A stretch of DNA of 64,000 nucleotides from Bacteroidales bacterium UBA5281 (GTDB taxonomy: Bacteria > Bacteroidota > Bacteroidia > Bacteroidales > Lentimicrobiaceae): positions 1-64,000 of the forward strand of contig DHSR01000020.1 in the NCBI GenBank assembly GCA_002410555.1, in the 5' to 3' direction. Positions 24,771 through 34,632 of the stretch are shown here, piece by piece. The notes under the pieces were generated by a model. It saw only the letters and a list, made by a program, of their open reading frames with translations. It made no database searches and was not told the origin of the DNA. Both the position numbers and the translations under genes were made by a program. The first letter of the stretch is position 1; each line of letters starts with the position of its first letter.

Positions 24771-25949
24771 TTATGCTCTCCCCAGCGTTTTTTTGGCAAT
24801 AAATGCCAGTATAAGTCCGGGAACAGCCATTGCGATAGAGAAAACAGGCAGGCTCATTGCCATGTATCTGCTGAGTAAAATACCGCAAATGGAAGCTGCA
24901 ATCATTATTGAAAGGTTAAAGGTACAGGATTGAATGGAGGTTGCTATATCTTTTGCTTTATCAACCTGTCGCCCAACAGCAGTTTGAAACAGGGCAACCA
25001 AAGGGCCGAATGAAACTCCCCAAAGGAAAAACCCAAAATGAGCAATGCCTATTGCACCACCAAAAACAAGAAAAATAGCCATGGATAAAATCAATAGCGC
25101 GAACATTAAGATGGTTAGAAGTTGCAAATGGCTGTCTGTATATTTTATTGCAATTCCAACAGAAAGCAAAGAGCCTATACCAAACATAACCAGAGCCATT
25201 TCAATACCTCCGGCTATCTGCATAGATTCTACCAAACTTGCAATATATACATACACGCCATAATGAGCAGAAACTCCTACCAGGGTGAAAAGTAAAACCA
25301 TAAGCACAGCTTTGTTTTTTAGCATCGCAAATGGAGATGACTCCCGGGTTAATTTCTCTCCTTTAAGGGAAGGCAACATCAGCATACTTAAAATTCCAAT
25401 TACCGCAATGACTACTCCAATGACTATAAACTCATTTCTCCAGCCATAGTTATCACCAATCCATGTCATTAAGGGCATACCCAGACTGATACCCAGGGTA
25501 GTTCCTGCCATAATTACTGCAACAGCTTTTCCGTATTGGTCTGGCGACACCAACCTCATACCATAGGCGGCTATCATAGGCCACATTATGCCGGCACAAA
25601 TACCACCAATTACACGCATGGATATCACCACTGCATAACTGCTGACTAAAGCAACAATAACATTGGAAATTGCAAATCCCCCCAGCAGTAGAAGCAACAA
25701 TAACTTCCGGTTATAGTGCATCGTGGCTGAAATAAGCGGAATTGAAAATATTGCAGAGGCCAATGCATAATAGCCAACAAGATTACCCCCCTGTATTTCG
25801 GTAAGATTTAGTTCCTGCATCATCTGCGGAAGTACTCCTGAGGGCATAAGTTCTGAAAGTATCCCGACAAAAGTAACGGATGACATTAAAATCATTATCG
25901 GCCAGGGGAAATAATTTTTGGCAATTGCATCAGTATTTTGTTCGCTCAT
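24771..25949 (-). CDS. MFS transporter, AraJ/drug:H+ antiporter type
   Basis: The ATG at 25949 gives 392 residues with about 12 transmembrane helices. The first helices include IMILMSSVTFVGILSELMPS and ALASAIFSIPLISATMHYNR, and motif-A-like residues lie after helix 2. The pattern is that of AraJ/YdhP-like sugar or drug efflux carriers. An upstream TTG extension to 25997 adds 16 residues without family similarity. The gene is monocistronic and ends at a shared terminator. The substrate is not known. Confidence 0.88.
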   Translation of the reverse strand: MSEQNTDAIAKNYFPWPIMILMSSVTFVGILSELMPSGVLPQMMQELNLTEIQGGNLVGYYALASAIFSIPLISATMHYNRKLLLLLLLGGFAISNVIVALVSSYAVVISMRVIGGICAGIMWPMIAAYGMRLVSPDQYGKAVAVIMAGTTLGISLGMPLMTWIGDNYGWRNEFIVIGVVIAVIGILSMLMLPSLKGEKLTRESSPFAMLKNKAVLMVLLFTLVGVSAHYGVYVYIASLVESMQIAGGIEMALVMFGIGSLLSVGIAIKYTDSHLQLLTILMFALLILSMAIFLVFGGAIGIAHFGFFLWGVSFGPLVALFQTAVGRQVDKAKDIATSIQSCTFNLSIMIAASICGILLSRYMAMSLPVFSIAMAVPGLILAFIAKKTLGRA

Positions 25950-26130
25950 AGAAGTTATTTTTAACCTGTTTGAATTAGAAAATTTATAAGATGCCAAATT
26001 TAATCATAAATTAAAAGCCAGCGACTGATTATTTTAAATGTGCCACAAAGACACGATTTTATTAAAAAGAAATAATTAAATTTTTGCTGCTATATGCAGT
26101 CATTAAAGCTTTTGTTGTAAATATTATAAG

Positions 26131-26138
26131 TATCTTTG
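26131..26138 (+). promoter_or_regulatory. -7 promoter element for the saccharopine dehydrogenase-like gene
   Basis: TATCTTTG matches TAnnTTTG, with TTTG at 26111-26114 as a possible -33 element. The start codon follows 41 bp later. Confidence 0.5.
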
Positions 26139-26179
26139 TAGCAATTGGTCAATACAAAATCTTAAAAAAAAGGAAATAA

Positions 26180-27373
26180 ATGAAATATTTAGTGATTGGG
26201 GTCGGAGCAATTGGAACAGTTATTTCGAAGGATTTAGCACAGGCAAAGCATACATCTGAAGTGGGCCTGGCAGATATTAATTTAGAGTTTGCACAGGAAT
26301 TGGCAGACGAAATTGGTGGAAATACAAAAGCCATCTATGTTGATATTTACGATGAAGAACTCCTGCGCAGGGTGATTAAAGATTATGATGTTGTTATTAA
26401 TGCAACCGGTCCTTTTTACAGGACTGTTCGATACGTGGTTGAAGCCTGTATCAATGAAAAAATCGACTATGTTGACGTTGCCGATGATTCAGCCGCCGTA
26501 GAAGTTTTGTTCGGGTATGATGAAAAATGCAAAGAAGCCGGCATCACAGCTCTTATTTGTCAGGGAGCCAGCCCCGGAACTACCAACATACTGGCACTAT
26601 TGGGCTCCAGACAATTGGACAAAACAAATGAAATTCATACCAACTGGATTGTAAGCATTCTCAGTGAATCTAATAACATACGCAGCTTAGGCGCTACCTA
26701 CTATCATGCTTTAGAAATGTCCACAGGCACCAATCCGCAATTTCTTGATGGAAAAATTACACGCGTGCCATCCGCTTCCGGTACTAAACTTGTACAATTT
26801 ATAGCACCGAAAGATAAATATCCAGTTCATTATGTAGGTCATGGCGAACCTTTAACATTGTCAAAGTATATTCCGGGGGTTATCACAGTTACCAATCGGG
26901 GAAATATCTGGCCGGGGGCGATGGATATCTCAAATTTAAAAGTTTTTGAGGCAATTGGCCTTGCAGAAGACAGTACAATAAATATAAGTGGCATTGAACT
27001 TAACCGAAGGGACATAGCTTTCGCACTCATGGGCGAACAGTTTGCCATTGATCCTAAAGATTATAAAGACGCCGAAAAAGTAGAATTCCAGATTCATGTA
27101 GAGGTTAATGGTGAAAAAGAGGGCAAAGCGATGATGATTGAATATACCTGCGCCTGTGAAATGAACCCGGCTACAGGTTTGTCTGCCTCTTATGCAGCAC
27201 AGGTCGTTGCAAATGCAAAGGAAAAATTGACCGGTATAGTGGCTCCCGAGCAATATCTTGAGGTGAAACCCTATCTTCAGTATTTAGAATCAAAAGGCTT
27301 TACATTCTATGTTTCCATCACCAAAGAGGGCAAAACTTCTGAACCAACATTATTGAAAACAGACGAAATATAA
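26180..27373 (+). CDS. Saccharopine dehydrogenase-like NAD(P)-binding protein
   Basis: The 397-residue protein has an N-terminal Rossmann fold with MKYLVIGVGAIGTVISKDLA, the NATGPFYRTV motif and YVDVADDSAAVE of the saccharopine dehydrogenase family, followed by LICQGASPGTTNILALLGSR and a C-terminal substrate domain. Relatives include carboxynorspermidine synthase and lysine-ketoglutarate type enzymes, which form or break a C-N bond between an amino acid and an oxo acid or aldehyde. It differs enough that no specific substrate can be assigned. It is a single-gene unit with its own promoter. Confidence 0.85.
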   Translation: MKYLVIGVGAIGTVISKDLAQAKHTSEVGLADINLEFAQELADEIGGNTKAIYVDIYDEELLRRVIKDYDVVINATGPFYRTVRYVVEACINEKIDYVDVADDSAAVEVLFGYDEKCKEAGITALICQGASPGTTNILALLGSRQLDKTNEIHTNWIVSILSESNNIRSLGATYYHALEMSTGTNPQFLDGKITRVPSASGTKLVQFIAPKDKYPVHYVGHGEPLTLSKYIPGVITVTNRGNIWPGAMDISNLKVFEAIGLAEDSTINISGIELNRRDIAFALMGEQFAIDPKDYKDAEKVEFQIHVEVNGEKEGKAMMIEYTCACEMNPATGLSASYAAQVVANAKEKLTGIVAPEQYLEVKPYLQYLESKGFTFYVSITKEGKTSEPTLLKTDEI

Positions 27374-27481
27374 ATTTACCCGGAAAAGCTATAGTTCACG
27401 GCCAATAAAATCTATTGGCCATATTTTTTACTTGAAAGATCAGCATAATATTTTTATTCAAATTCTTCAAAAAAGCTGGCT

Positions 27482-27489
27482 TATCTTTG
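27482..27489 (+). promoter_or_regulatory. -7 promoter element upstream of the SulP gene
   Basis: TATCTTTG matches TAnnTTTG. The start codon is 138 bp further on, so the mRNA would carry a 5' leader of about 130 nt. I see no recognisable riboswitch in it. Confidence 0.4.
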
Positions 27490-27627
27490 CAACCCTGTAG
27501 CATTTGAGTGGTAGCACCTTTATATTGTTTTAAATGTAGTGTAAATAATTTACAAAACAGGGAAAGCATAAAAATTGCGCAGGAAGAAAATATGGTCATG
27601 TAACAGCGAAAAAACACAATTGCAATA

Positions 27628-29301
27628 ATGATGTTTTGGGAAAATCATCTTCCGGCTTTAGCCTGGTTACGGACATACAATTCAGGCTTTTTAAAGAAAG
27701 ATGTCCTTGCAGGCACTACCCTCGCTGCTTATGCCATACCGGTTTCCCTGGCATATGCTTCACTTGCCGGATTGCCGCCGCAATATGGTATATACGGTTA
27801 CCTTTTGGGCGGCATTTTTTATGCATTCATTGGAAGCAGCAGGCAACTTGCCATTGGTCCCACTTCAGCTATATCACTACTTATTGGTGTCACCATCGCC
27901 AACATGGCTTATGGGAATCCTCAGCGCTGGGCTGACATTGCATCATTTACAGCCCTGGTGTTTGCCGGATTGAGCCTGTTGGCCTATTTTCTGCGTTTGA
28001 GCGGCATTATTAATTTCATCAGTGATACGGTGATGCTGGGCTTCAAAGCAGGGGCTGCACTGGCTATTGCCACTACCCAATTGCCTAAACTATTTGGTGT
28101 CCCAGGGGGTGGCTCAAACTTTTTCAGCCAGCTGGTGGTGCTTGCCCAGCAATGGCCGCATTTTAATTACTATGTCCTTGCCTTTGGTATAATCGTGCTT
28201 TTATTGCTAATTCTGGGGGAGAAATTTTTCCCCGGCAGGCCCATAGCCATTCTGGTGGTGATTGCCTCTATACTAGTCGTCACTCTAACACCCCTGGGAA
28301 ATATTGGATTAAGCACCGTGGGATTAATTCCTGCCGGTTTACCTCAATTTCATATACCCGGTTTCGATGCCGCCGATCTGGATGAAATTTTTCCGCTTGC
28401 TTTCGCCTGTTTTTTGCTGGCTTACATCGAAAGTGTCTCATCAGCAAAAACTATGGCTCAAAAATATGGGTATAAAATTAATCCCCGGCAGGAGCTGCTT
28501 GCCATCGGTATTGTCAACCTGGCTACCGGACTTGGACAAAGTTATCCGGTGAGTGGTGGTTTATCGCAAACCGCTGTGAATGATAAAGCGGGAGCAAAAA
28601 CACCGGTTGCGCTCATCATTGCCTCAATAGTCATTGGAATTTGCCTTCTGCTGTTCACCGGACTTTTAGAAAATCTGCCCAATGTGGTGCTGGCTTGTAT
28701 TGTGATTGTGGCAGTAAAAGGACTCATTGATGTAAAAGAGTTTATTCATCTATGGAAAACCAATAGAACAGAACTTGTCCTTTCTGTAACTGCGGTCATT
28801 GGAGTACTCGTTCTTGGAATACTCGAAGGCGTTATGATAGCAGCCATCGTTACTTTAGTCCTGGTAATTAAAGCGGTTTCCACTCCCCACATCGCCATAT
28901 TAGGAAAAATACCAGGCACCCGCCGTTACTCCGATGTGGAAAGAAACCCGGACAATGAATTGTTTCCACAGCTTTTCTTGTTCAGGGTTGAATCATCCAT
29001 CTATTACTTTAATACCGAATACATCGAAAACCACATCCTGATGAAAGTCGATGAAGCCGGAAGTTCATTAAAAACAGTGATATGGGATTTGAACACTTCC
29101 CCCCACGTTGACCGCGCAGGAGCTAAAATGATTGGCCAGCTTTTCCTGGATTTAAAAGCAAAGGGTATTCTGCTCCGTATAGCAAATGCCCGTGCTGGTG
29201 TGCGTGATATACTCCGCAATGAAGAAATAGATCAATTAATTGGCAAAATCAGCCGGCAAGTATCGCTAAACGACATTGTGGATGAGGAACTAAATAGGTA
29301 G
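27628..29301 (+). CDS. SulP family anion transporter with STAS domain
   Basis: The 557-residue protein has the SulP membrane core (AGTTLAAYAIPVSLAYASLA and LPPQYGIYGYLLGGIFYAFI near residues 28-70, then the helix 8-10 region with SYPVSGGLSQTAVNDKAGAK) and a cytoplasmic STAS domain from about residue 440 to the end (LKTVIWDLNTSPHVDRAGAK). SulP proteins carry sulfate, bicarbonate or dicarboxylates, usually as symporters. The Ser/Pro-rich helix 10 loop is retained. It is probably monocistronic and ends before a bidirectional terminator. Sulfate versus bicarbonate cannot be decided here. Confidence 0.95.
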   Translation: MMFWENHLPALAWLRTYNSGFLKKDVLAGTTLAAYAIPVSLAYASLAGLPPQYGIYGYLLGGIFYAFIGSSRQLAIGPTSAISLLIGVTIANMAYGNPQRWADIASFTALVFAGLSLLAYFLRLSGIINFISDTVMLGFKAGAALAIATTQLPKLFGVPGGGSNFFSQLVVLAQQWPHFNYYVLAFGIIVLLLLILGEKFFPGRPIAILVVIASILVVTLTPLGNIGLSTVGLIPAGLPQFHIPGFDAADLDEIFPLAFACFLLAYIESVSSAKTMAQKYGYKINPRQELLAIGIVNLATGLGQSYPVSGGLSQTAVNDKAGAKTPVALIIASIVIGICLLLFTGLLENLPNVVLACIVIVAVKGLIDVKEFIHLWKTNRTELVLSVTAVIGVLVLGILEGVMIAAIVTLVLVIKAVSTPHIAILGKIPGTRRYSDVERNPDNELFPQLFLFRVESSIYYFNTEYIENHILMKVDEAGSSLKTVIWDLNTSPHVDRAGAKMIGQLFLDLKAKGILLRIANARAGVRDILRNEEIDQLIGKISRQVSLNDIVDEELNR

Positions 29302-29624
29302 AATGAATCACGGATCTGGAATAAGTTGCTTTGCCATTTTGATGAATATAGGATAAACCGACATTGAAACCAGGACAGATACTATTTCAGGGGTAGGTTG
29401 TCCCAATATTGGTGCAGAATACAAATAGATAAGAAACAACAATAATTTATGTTTAACACCGAAAAAAAAGTTTTATCGCTTAGTGACGATTACTCTTTCA
29501 CCAAAACAATAAAGGGTTATAAAGCGTAAAAGAGGCAGTTATCAAACTGCCTCTTTTGTGTAATCTATTTTCACGGATATCCACTTTTGTGAATCGTCAA
29601 ATCTTCGGTTGGTCTGAATTAATC
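29302..29624. other. 323-bp intergenic stretch with a 26-codon ORF before a terminator
   Basis: Apart from the terminator at 29528-29557, the only protein-like item is an ATG at 29449 opening 26 codons (TEKKVLSLSDDYSFTKTIKG) that ends exactly at the terminator stem (29529). It may be a tiny gene or the tail of a lost one. I see nothing else. Confidence 0.3.
29528..29557. terminator. Bidirectional intrinsic terminator
   Basis: AAAAGAGGCAGTT (29528-29540) and AACTGCCTCTTTT (29545-29557) form a perfect 13-bp stem with a 4-nt loop. It serves the SulP gene on the plus strand and the YceI gene group on the minus strand. Confidence 0.9.
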
Positions 29625-30146
29625 TTAGGCCTGTTTGACAAATTGCACGTCTATTTCCAACTTAACTTTGTCAGAAACCACAATGCTACCCGCTTCTGTA
29701 ACTGCGTTCCAGGTTAAATTAAAGTCCTTTCTGTTGACTTCCCCTTTGACTTCAAAACCAGCTTTAGTTTGTCCATAAGGATCTACTGCTATGCCGTTAA
29801 AATCAACATCCAAAGTAACTTCTTTTGTCACATCCCTAATGGTTAAATCGCCAATAAGCTTTTCACCATCAAATGATTTTGAAATAAATTTTAGTTCAGG
29901 AAATTTCTCAGCATTGAAAAAATCATCCGATCTTAAATGTGCATCCCTATCTTTGTTTTTTGTATTTATTGATGCTGTTCTGGCACTAAATTCTATATCA
30001 GCATTGTTGAAATTATCGCCATCTGTTTTTACAGTTGCCTCAAAATCATCAAAATAACCAGTAACAGTTGAAATCATCATATGCTTTACTTTGAAAGCAA
30101 TTTCTGAATGCGTGGGGTCAATTGACCAGGTTGTGTTGTTTTTCAT
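29625..30146 (-). CDS. YceI family protein without signal peptide
   Basis: The 173-residue protein has the YceI barrel pattern (WSIDPTHSEIAFKVKHMMIS at residues 7-26, DRDAHLRSDDFFNAEKFPEL, LIGDLTIRDVTKEVTLDVDF) but starts directly with the mature fold, so it should stay in the cytoplasm. This contrasts with the exported paralogue at 14344. It is the last gene of a minus-strand group with GNAT and pirin; the gap to GNAT is 19 bp. A role in binding lipids or quinone-like molecules is known for the family only. Confidence 0.93.
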   Translation of the reverse strand: MKNNTTWSIDPTHSEIAFKVKHMMISTVTGYFDDFEATVKTDGDNFNNADIEFSARTASINTKNKDRDAHLRSDDFFNAEKFPELKFISKSFDGEKLIGDLTIRDVTKEVTLDVDFNGIAVDPYGQTKAGFEVKGEVNRKDFNLTWNAVTEAGSIVVSDKVKLEIDVQFVKQA

Positions 30147-30165
30147 TTTTCAAATTTTTAGTTGG

Positions 30166-30450
30166 TTATTGTTTTAATACATCCTGAATGTCTGTAGTTT
30201 TCTGAAACTCAGCATTCGCAAATGGGCACAATGGCAGTACTTTAATGTTTCTTTCCCGTGCCATTTCAACAATTTTATATAGCAATTGTTTGCCGACTCC
30301 TTTGCCATTAAACATTGGCTCCACTTCGGTATGGTCAATGATTATAAAATCTGCTGAAGCAATGGAGTAGGTCATTTTGCCTGCTGCTATATTGTTATCT
30401 CTGGCAATGGCAAAGCCCTTTGTTTGGTCTTCAATTAACTGTATTTCCAT
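30166..30450 (-). CDS. GNAT-type small N-acetyltransferase (YjdJ-like)
   Basis: The ATG at 30450 gives 94 residues; the upstream open frame overlaps the pirin gene and lacks similarity. The pattern IARDNNIAAGKMTYSIAS, DHTEVEPMFNGKGVGKQLL (the acetyl-CoA loop) and LPLCPFANAEFQK matches the compact YjdJ/NATD1-like acetyltransferases. Substrates of the family are poorly known. It lies between the pirin and YceI genes with short spacing, so the three are probably co-transcribed. Confidence 0.87.
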   Translation of the reverse strand: MEIQLIEDQTKGFAIARDNNIAAGKMTYSIASADFIIIDHTEVEPMFNGKGVGKQLLYKIVEMARERNIKVLPLCPFANAEFQKTTDIQDVLKQ

Positions 30451-30485
30451 TTTAGGTCTGTTTGAGATTGAAGGAATACGACTAA

Positions 30486-31199
30486 TCACATTACCATTGG
30501 CACTTCCATCAAAAGTACGCGCGCATTTTCTGTTGCTTTTACTTTGATGGTATCGGTGTTCCAAATACCCATTCCATCTCTTTTGGAAAGCTTTTCATTA
30601 TTAATTTCCACTTCCCCATCAATGATAAATGCGTAAACACCATTACCTTCTTTTTTAATTCGGTATTCATCCGCATTTCCTTTGGTGAATTTCCCTAAAT
30701 GAAACCAGGCATCCTGGTGAATCCAAACGCCCTGGTCTTCCTTATTGGGCGAAAGAACCTGGTAAAACTCATTTTCTTTTTCAATATCTTTCAGTGAAAT
30801 CTGGTCGTATCTTGGCGTCACATTTTTTTCATTCGGAAACAGCCAGATCTGAAGAAACTTCACTTCTTTGTCTTTATTCTGGTTGTATTCCGAATGCGTA
30901 ATTCCAGTTCCTGCACTCATTACCTGTACATCCCCTTCTTTAATTACGGCTATGTTTCCCATACTGTCTTTGTGCTCTAAATCGCCCTCTAATGGGATGG
31001 AAACAATTTCCATATTGTCGTGAGGATGCGTACCAAAACCCATCCCTGCCTCTACTGTGTCGTCATTCAAGACGCGCAGCACCCCAAAATGCATTCTTTC
31101 AGGGTTATAATAATTGGCGAAGCTAAATGTATGGTGTGAGTCTAACCAACCATGATTCGCATGCCCTCTTGTTTCTGCTCTGTGAATTATTGTTTTCAT
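30486..31199 (-). CDS. Pirin family protein (YhhW-like quercetinase type)
   Basis: The ATG at 31199 gives 237 residues, the usual pirin length. The first cupin shows RGHANHGWLDSHHTFSFANY, GFGTHPHDNMEIVSIPLEGD and VMSAGTGITHSEYN, which carry the three His and one Glu metal ligands. Some pirins of this group cleave quercetin; others act as stress sensors. The reading frame stays open upstream to 31391 and could add an N-terminal hydrophobic segment (see findings), but family length favours 31199. It follows an AraC regulator gene on the same strand. Confidence 0.9.
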   Translation of the reverse strand: MKTIIHRAETRGHANHGWLDSHHTFSFANYYNPERMHFGVLRVLNDDTVEAGMGFGTHPHDNMEIVSIPLEGDLEHKDSMGNIAVIKEGDVQVMSAGTGITHSEYNQNKDKEVKFLQIWLFPNEKNVTPRYDQISLKDIEKENEFYQVLSPNKEDQGVWIHQDAWFHLGKFTKGNADEYRIKKEGNGVYAFIIDGEVEINNEKLSKRDGMGIWNTDTIKVKATENARVLLMEVPMVM

Positions 31200-31456
31200 C
31201 GTTTTTTTGTTTTTATTTGACAAATAATAATTTTCTCCTTCTGGCATCCATGTACCACAAATCAATCTTACCGGTTTACACTTTATTGCTTTGAGTATTT
31301 GTGGAGCAATAGCCACCATCCCGGCGGTTAAAAGTGAAGTTATTATAAAATGCTTGCAATTCATTTTCTTTGCCTGAAAAATAAAGTGCAAAGATGGAAC
31401 AGTTTAAAATACTGTGGAATATGAAAAAAGGGAGGAAACGTATGAAAATCCGACAA

Positions 31457-32332
31457 TTAAGTCTTAATTTCTTTTTTCCTGAAGTTCAAAGGGGATAATT
31501 GCGTGTTTTTTTTGAAAAATGCACTAAAATTAGCAGGCTCAGTAAACCCCAACTCATATCCAATTTCTTTATTTGATAATGCTGTAAAATAAAGTAGTCT
31601 TTTTGCTTCGGTAATTATCCTTGCCTGAATATACTCTTTGGCAGTTTTACCAATTCTCGCTTTCACGGTTCGGTTTAAATGATCAGGCGTGATATAAAGC
31701 CCGTTCGCATAATAGGTCGTTGAATGTTCCGTTTTATAGTTTTCTTCCACGCTCTTTTTAAAAGCCCTGATCAGGTTATCTCCGGTAGTATCTACATCCG
31801 ATTCGATGGGGTTGATGGCACAAATATTATTACACTCAATAAGCAAGAGTTTTAAAAACGCACCGATAGATAAACTCTTCATGTTTGTATCACTGCTGAA
31901 CAATTTATAGATGTTCTTTGCAAAACCTTCTATAATATCAAATTGTTCTTTGCCTGGCAACAATGGTGGGCTTTGTCCATAATTTTGAAAGAGGTTTAAA
32001 CTATCAATAAATGAAATTGGAATAGAATTTTCCACTAAAAACTGATTAGAAAAAGTCATTACAAAACCTAAAGGTTTTTCCGTTTCAACAACCTGGTGTA
32101 CCTGCCCGGGAGCCACAAAGAAAATTTGTTGGCTTGTAAACTCATAGGTATTAAAGTCTATTATATGTTGTCCCCTGGCTTTATTGACAATTAAAACGGT
32201 AAAATAGTTGTGCCGGTGTGGTTCATCAGCCTCTCCGTTTCGTTTCGTGTAAATATCTTCCATTTCAGATATCCAAAAACTCACGTTTCCCTTTCCGGAA
32301 TTTACCTTTGGGTATGTTTTTACAGTGTTCAT
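31457..32332 (-). CDS. AraC family transcriptional regulator
   Basis: The 291-residue protein has an N-terminal cupin-like sensing domain (HRHNYFTVLIVNKARGQHII, FFVAPGQVHQVVE) and a C-terminal double helix-turn-helix from about residue 195 (YITPDHLNRTVKARIGKTAK, ALSNKEIGYELGFTEPANFS, FFKKNTQLSPLNFRKKE). It lies directly upstream of the pirin-GNAT-YceI group on the same strand with a 65-bp gap, so it is the likely activator of that group. The signal is unknown. Confidence 0.93.
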   Translation of the reverse strand: MNTVKTYPKVNSGKGNVSFWISEMEDIYTKRNGEADEPHRHNYFTVLIVNKARGQHIIDFNTYEFTSQQIFFVAPGQVHQVVETEKPLGFVMTFSNQFLVENSIPISFIDSLNLFQNYGQSPPLLPGKEQFDIIEGFAKNIYKLFSSDTNMKSLSIGAFLKLLLIECNNICAINPIESDVDTTGDNLIRAFKKSVEENYKTEHSTTYYANGLYITPDHLNRTVKARIGKTAKEYIQARIITEAKRLLYFTALSNKEIGYELGFTEPANFSAFFKKNTQLSPLNFRKKEIKT

Positions 32333-32390
32333 TTTAAGTTTCCAGAAATGATGTTATATGTTTATCAGATAAAATTAATAGCAGCTAATC

Positions 32391-34615
32391 TCAATCAAGT
32401 TCCACAGATGCGGCCAGTTTGAGCATTTTACAGCTTATGGAAAACAGCCATTTGAGTTGTTCCCAGACCAAATGGGCCTCTTGAAGGTTACGTAGGGTTT
32501 GTTTGTCCCATGATGCCAAATTCTTTATTTCTAATGCATTCAACTCAGGCAACTGTTCCTCAAAAACGGATTGGATTCTGCAAATGCATTCGCAAAGTCA
32601 CATTTTCTGTCTTTCAGGCATTGGAGTACCCTCTCCATATTTTTCTCTATTTTTTCTGTTACAACTTTAAAATGTTCGGATGCCTCAGTAGTTTGATGAA
32701 GCTGTATGTATGTGCTTAACGAAGCCAACGAAGCCAAAAAAGTATGGTTTAATACTACCAGTTCATAAACTTTTTCAGCATCCCTTTGTTTCGATCCTGG
32801 TTCCTGTGCCATACGCTGAAAAGATGTATTCAATGCAGAAGTACCTAAAAATGCTTCCTTTCGCGCAATATTAAAGGAAGTCGGTATGTTTCCCTTTTTT
32901 TGATAATATTCGGTAATTTTATGCAGAAAGTGCCTATTGGCTTTCACACTCTTTTCGATACTTTCTCTGATCCCTACATACTCCCAGGTGGGCCATAGCC
33001 AGAGCATGGCAGCGTAGGAGAGTCCTGCTCCGGCAAGTGTATCCAGGATACGGAATTTTATCACGGTAAGAATATCCGGCTGGAGGATAGCGTAAATAGA
33101 GATTACACCCAACGTAATGAAAGTTGCTGAAGCTCTGAAATTTCTTTGCAGCATCGAAAGTGCAATCACCAGGGATGCCACACCCATTGCTCCATAAATG
33201 TATGGGTCCCTTATCAAAAAAACCATACCGGTTGCGATGGCCCCGCCTATAAGTGTGCCGGCTATCCGGTCTTTTGCACGGATTTTGGTCAGTCCGTAAC
33301 TGGGCCGCATAATAACAATAACGCTTAACAATATCCATTGCGGGTTCTGAAAAGGAAACATCGAACCCAACGCATATGCAATCATGAACGTAACCGACAG
33401 TCGAACCGAATGCCGGAAAATGGTAGATTTAAAACTAAAGTTCCGGATCAATAACATGGGATTATATTCCTGGAGTGCAACGAAGCGCCGGGCAGCTTTC
33501 CTGTCAATAACATCTGCTTCGGCGGCCCTGGGATCACCCAACAACCATTTTATTCTTTTTAGCTTCCCGAATTGCTTTTCCTGATATTCAAGCAAGTTTT
33601 GAAGCATTAGATACTCTTCATAATCCAGGTTGTTTCTGTGCAGATCTATTTGAGCTCTTACCTCTTCAAAACATTGCCTTATGGTGTTGTTCCCCGGAAG
33701 ATTCTTTTTATCGCTCCCCGATTCAGCAATTGATCGCAATTGAAAGGACATTTCAAAAATTACATCCTGAAACATTTTTATGTAATGAGGATGGTTCATA
33801 AAAAGCGCATTCATCCGGCTATAACTTCCAGGGTTAGCTATTGCCGTTTCCAGCATTTCCACCAATTGTACGAAGATCAATAAGCGCTTGTCCTGATAAT
33901 TTGACAAACCGGATGCCCTTCTGGATAGAATTAAAATTTCCCTGAGGGTCTCATGGTTTTCGGTAAGCTCATTTTGCAGTTGCTGCAATTTGACCTGCAA
34001 TTTTTCATGGTCTTCAGAAGGGTCAATCAACTTCCCGCGTGTTTCTATAAATGTCGCCGTAAGCACATAAGTTTCAGCTAAATATTCTTCAGTCTCTGCT
34101 TTTGGATTTACCCGGTACCAAAGCTTTGACAAGAGTAAATACCAAAGTCCGCCAACACCTAACAATACAGCATACTGAAAAACTTCAAGATGTTCAGCAT
34201 CGTGAGAAAAGCTCAAAACCAGGGCCATCAGGCCTGAGAAACTTACAAGCGAAGCTCGGAAACCATAAACAGAAATAAAAGCTATGACAAAAGTGAGCAA
34301 GCCCAGTATGGGCAGCAACAACCACAATTCAAAATGCAGGTAACCCTTAATAAAACTAACGAGCATAACCAATGCCGCAGAAACGAGTATGCCAATTTTT
34401 CTGTGTTGCGGACTTCCCGTTACATCGCTGGGCGAACTCCAGAATGCACCGAAGCTGAGTGCCAGTCCGATTTCCAGATATCCGAGCTGGAGACCCACTA
34501 CTACAGGAAGCGTAACCGCAATGCCAACCCGTATGGCCCGAGAAAAACTGACGCTTTTCAAGAACAATAACAGCTCGTTATAGTGTCCGGAAATAAAGCT
34601 TCTTATCGTGCTCAA
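32391..34615 (-). pseudogene. FUSC family membrane protein gene with a frameshift near its 3' end
   Basis: The main frame gives 691 residues with two sets of transmembrane helices (residues about 20-170 and 395-540) and cytoplasmic helical domains, as in YccS/FUSC proteins linked to aromatic acid or fusaric acid efflux. It ends abruptly after ESNPFLRNSCLS. Adding one T to the T5 run read on the minus strand (plus-strand A run 32562-32566) joins it to a 57-residue tail (FEEQLPELNALEIKNLASWD and onwards, to SVELD) ending at 32391 and gives about 741 residues, near the usual family length. TTG at 34615 is the only sensible start; a -7 element lies 18 bp before it. The truncated form may still function. 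Confidence 0.75.
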
Positions 34616-34632
34616 AACAAAATATTTATAAG

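Noticed and set aside
27490..27627. Riboswitch in the SulP leader
   Set aside because: The leader is about 130 nt long but I see no conserved riboswitch core or terminator/antiterminator pair.
32540..32580. Programmed -1 frameshifting in the FUSC gene
   Set aside because: The T5 run does not form a standard X-XXY-YYZ heptamer in the reading frame and no downstream stem is evident; a homopolymer indel is simpler.
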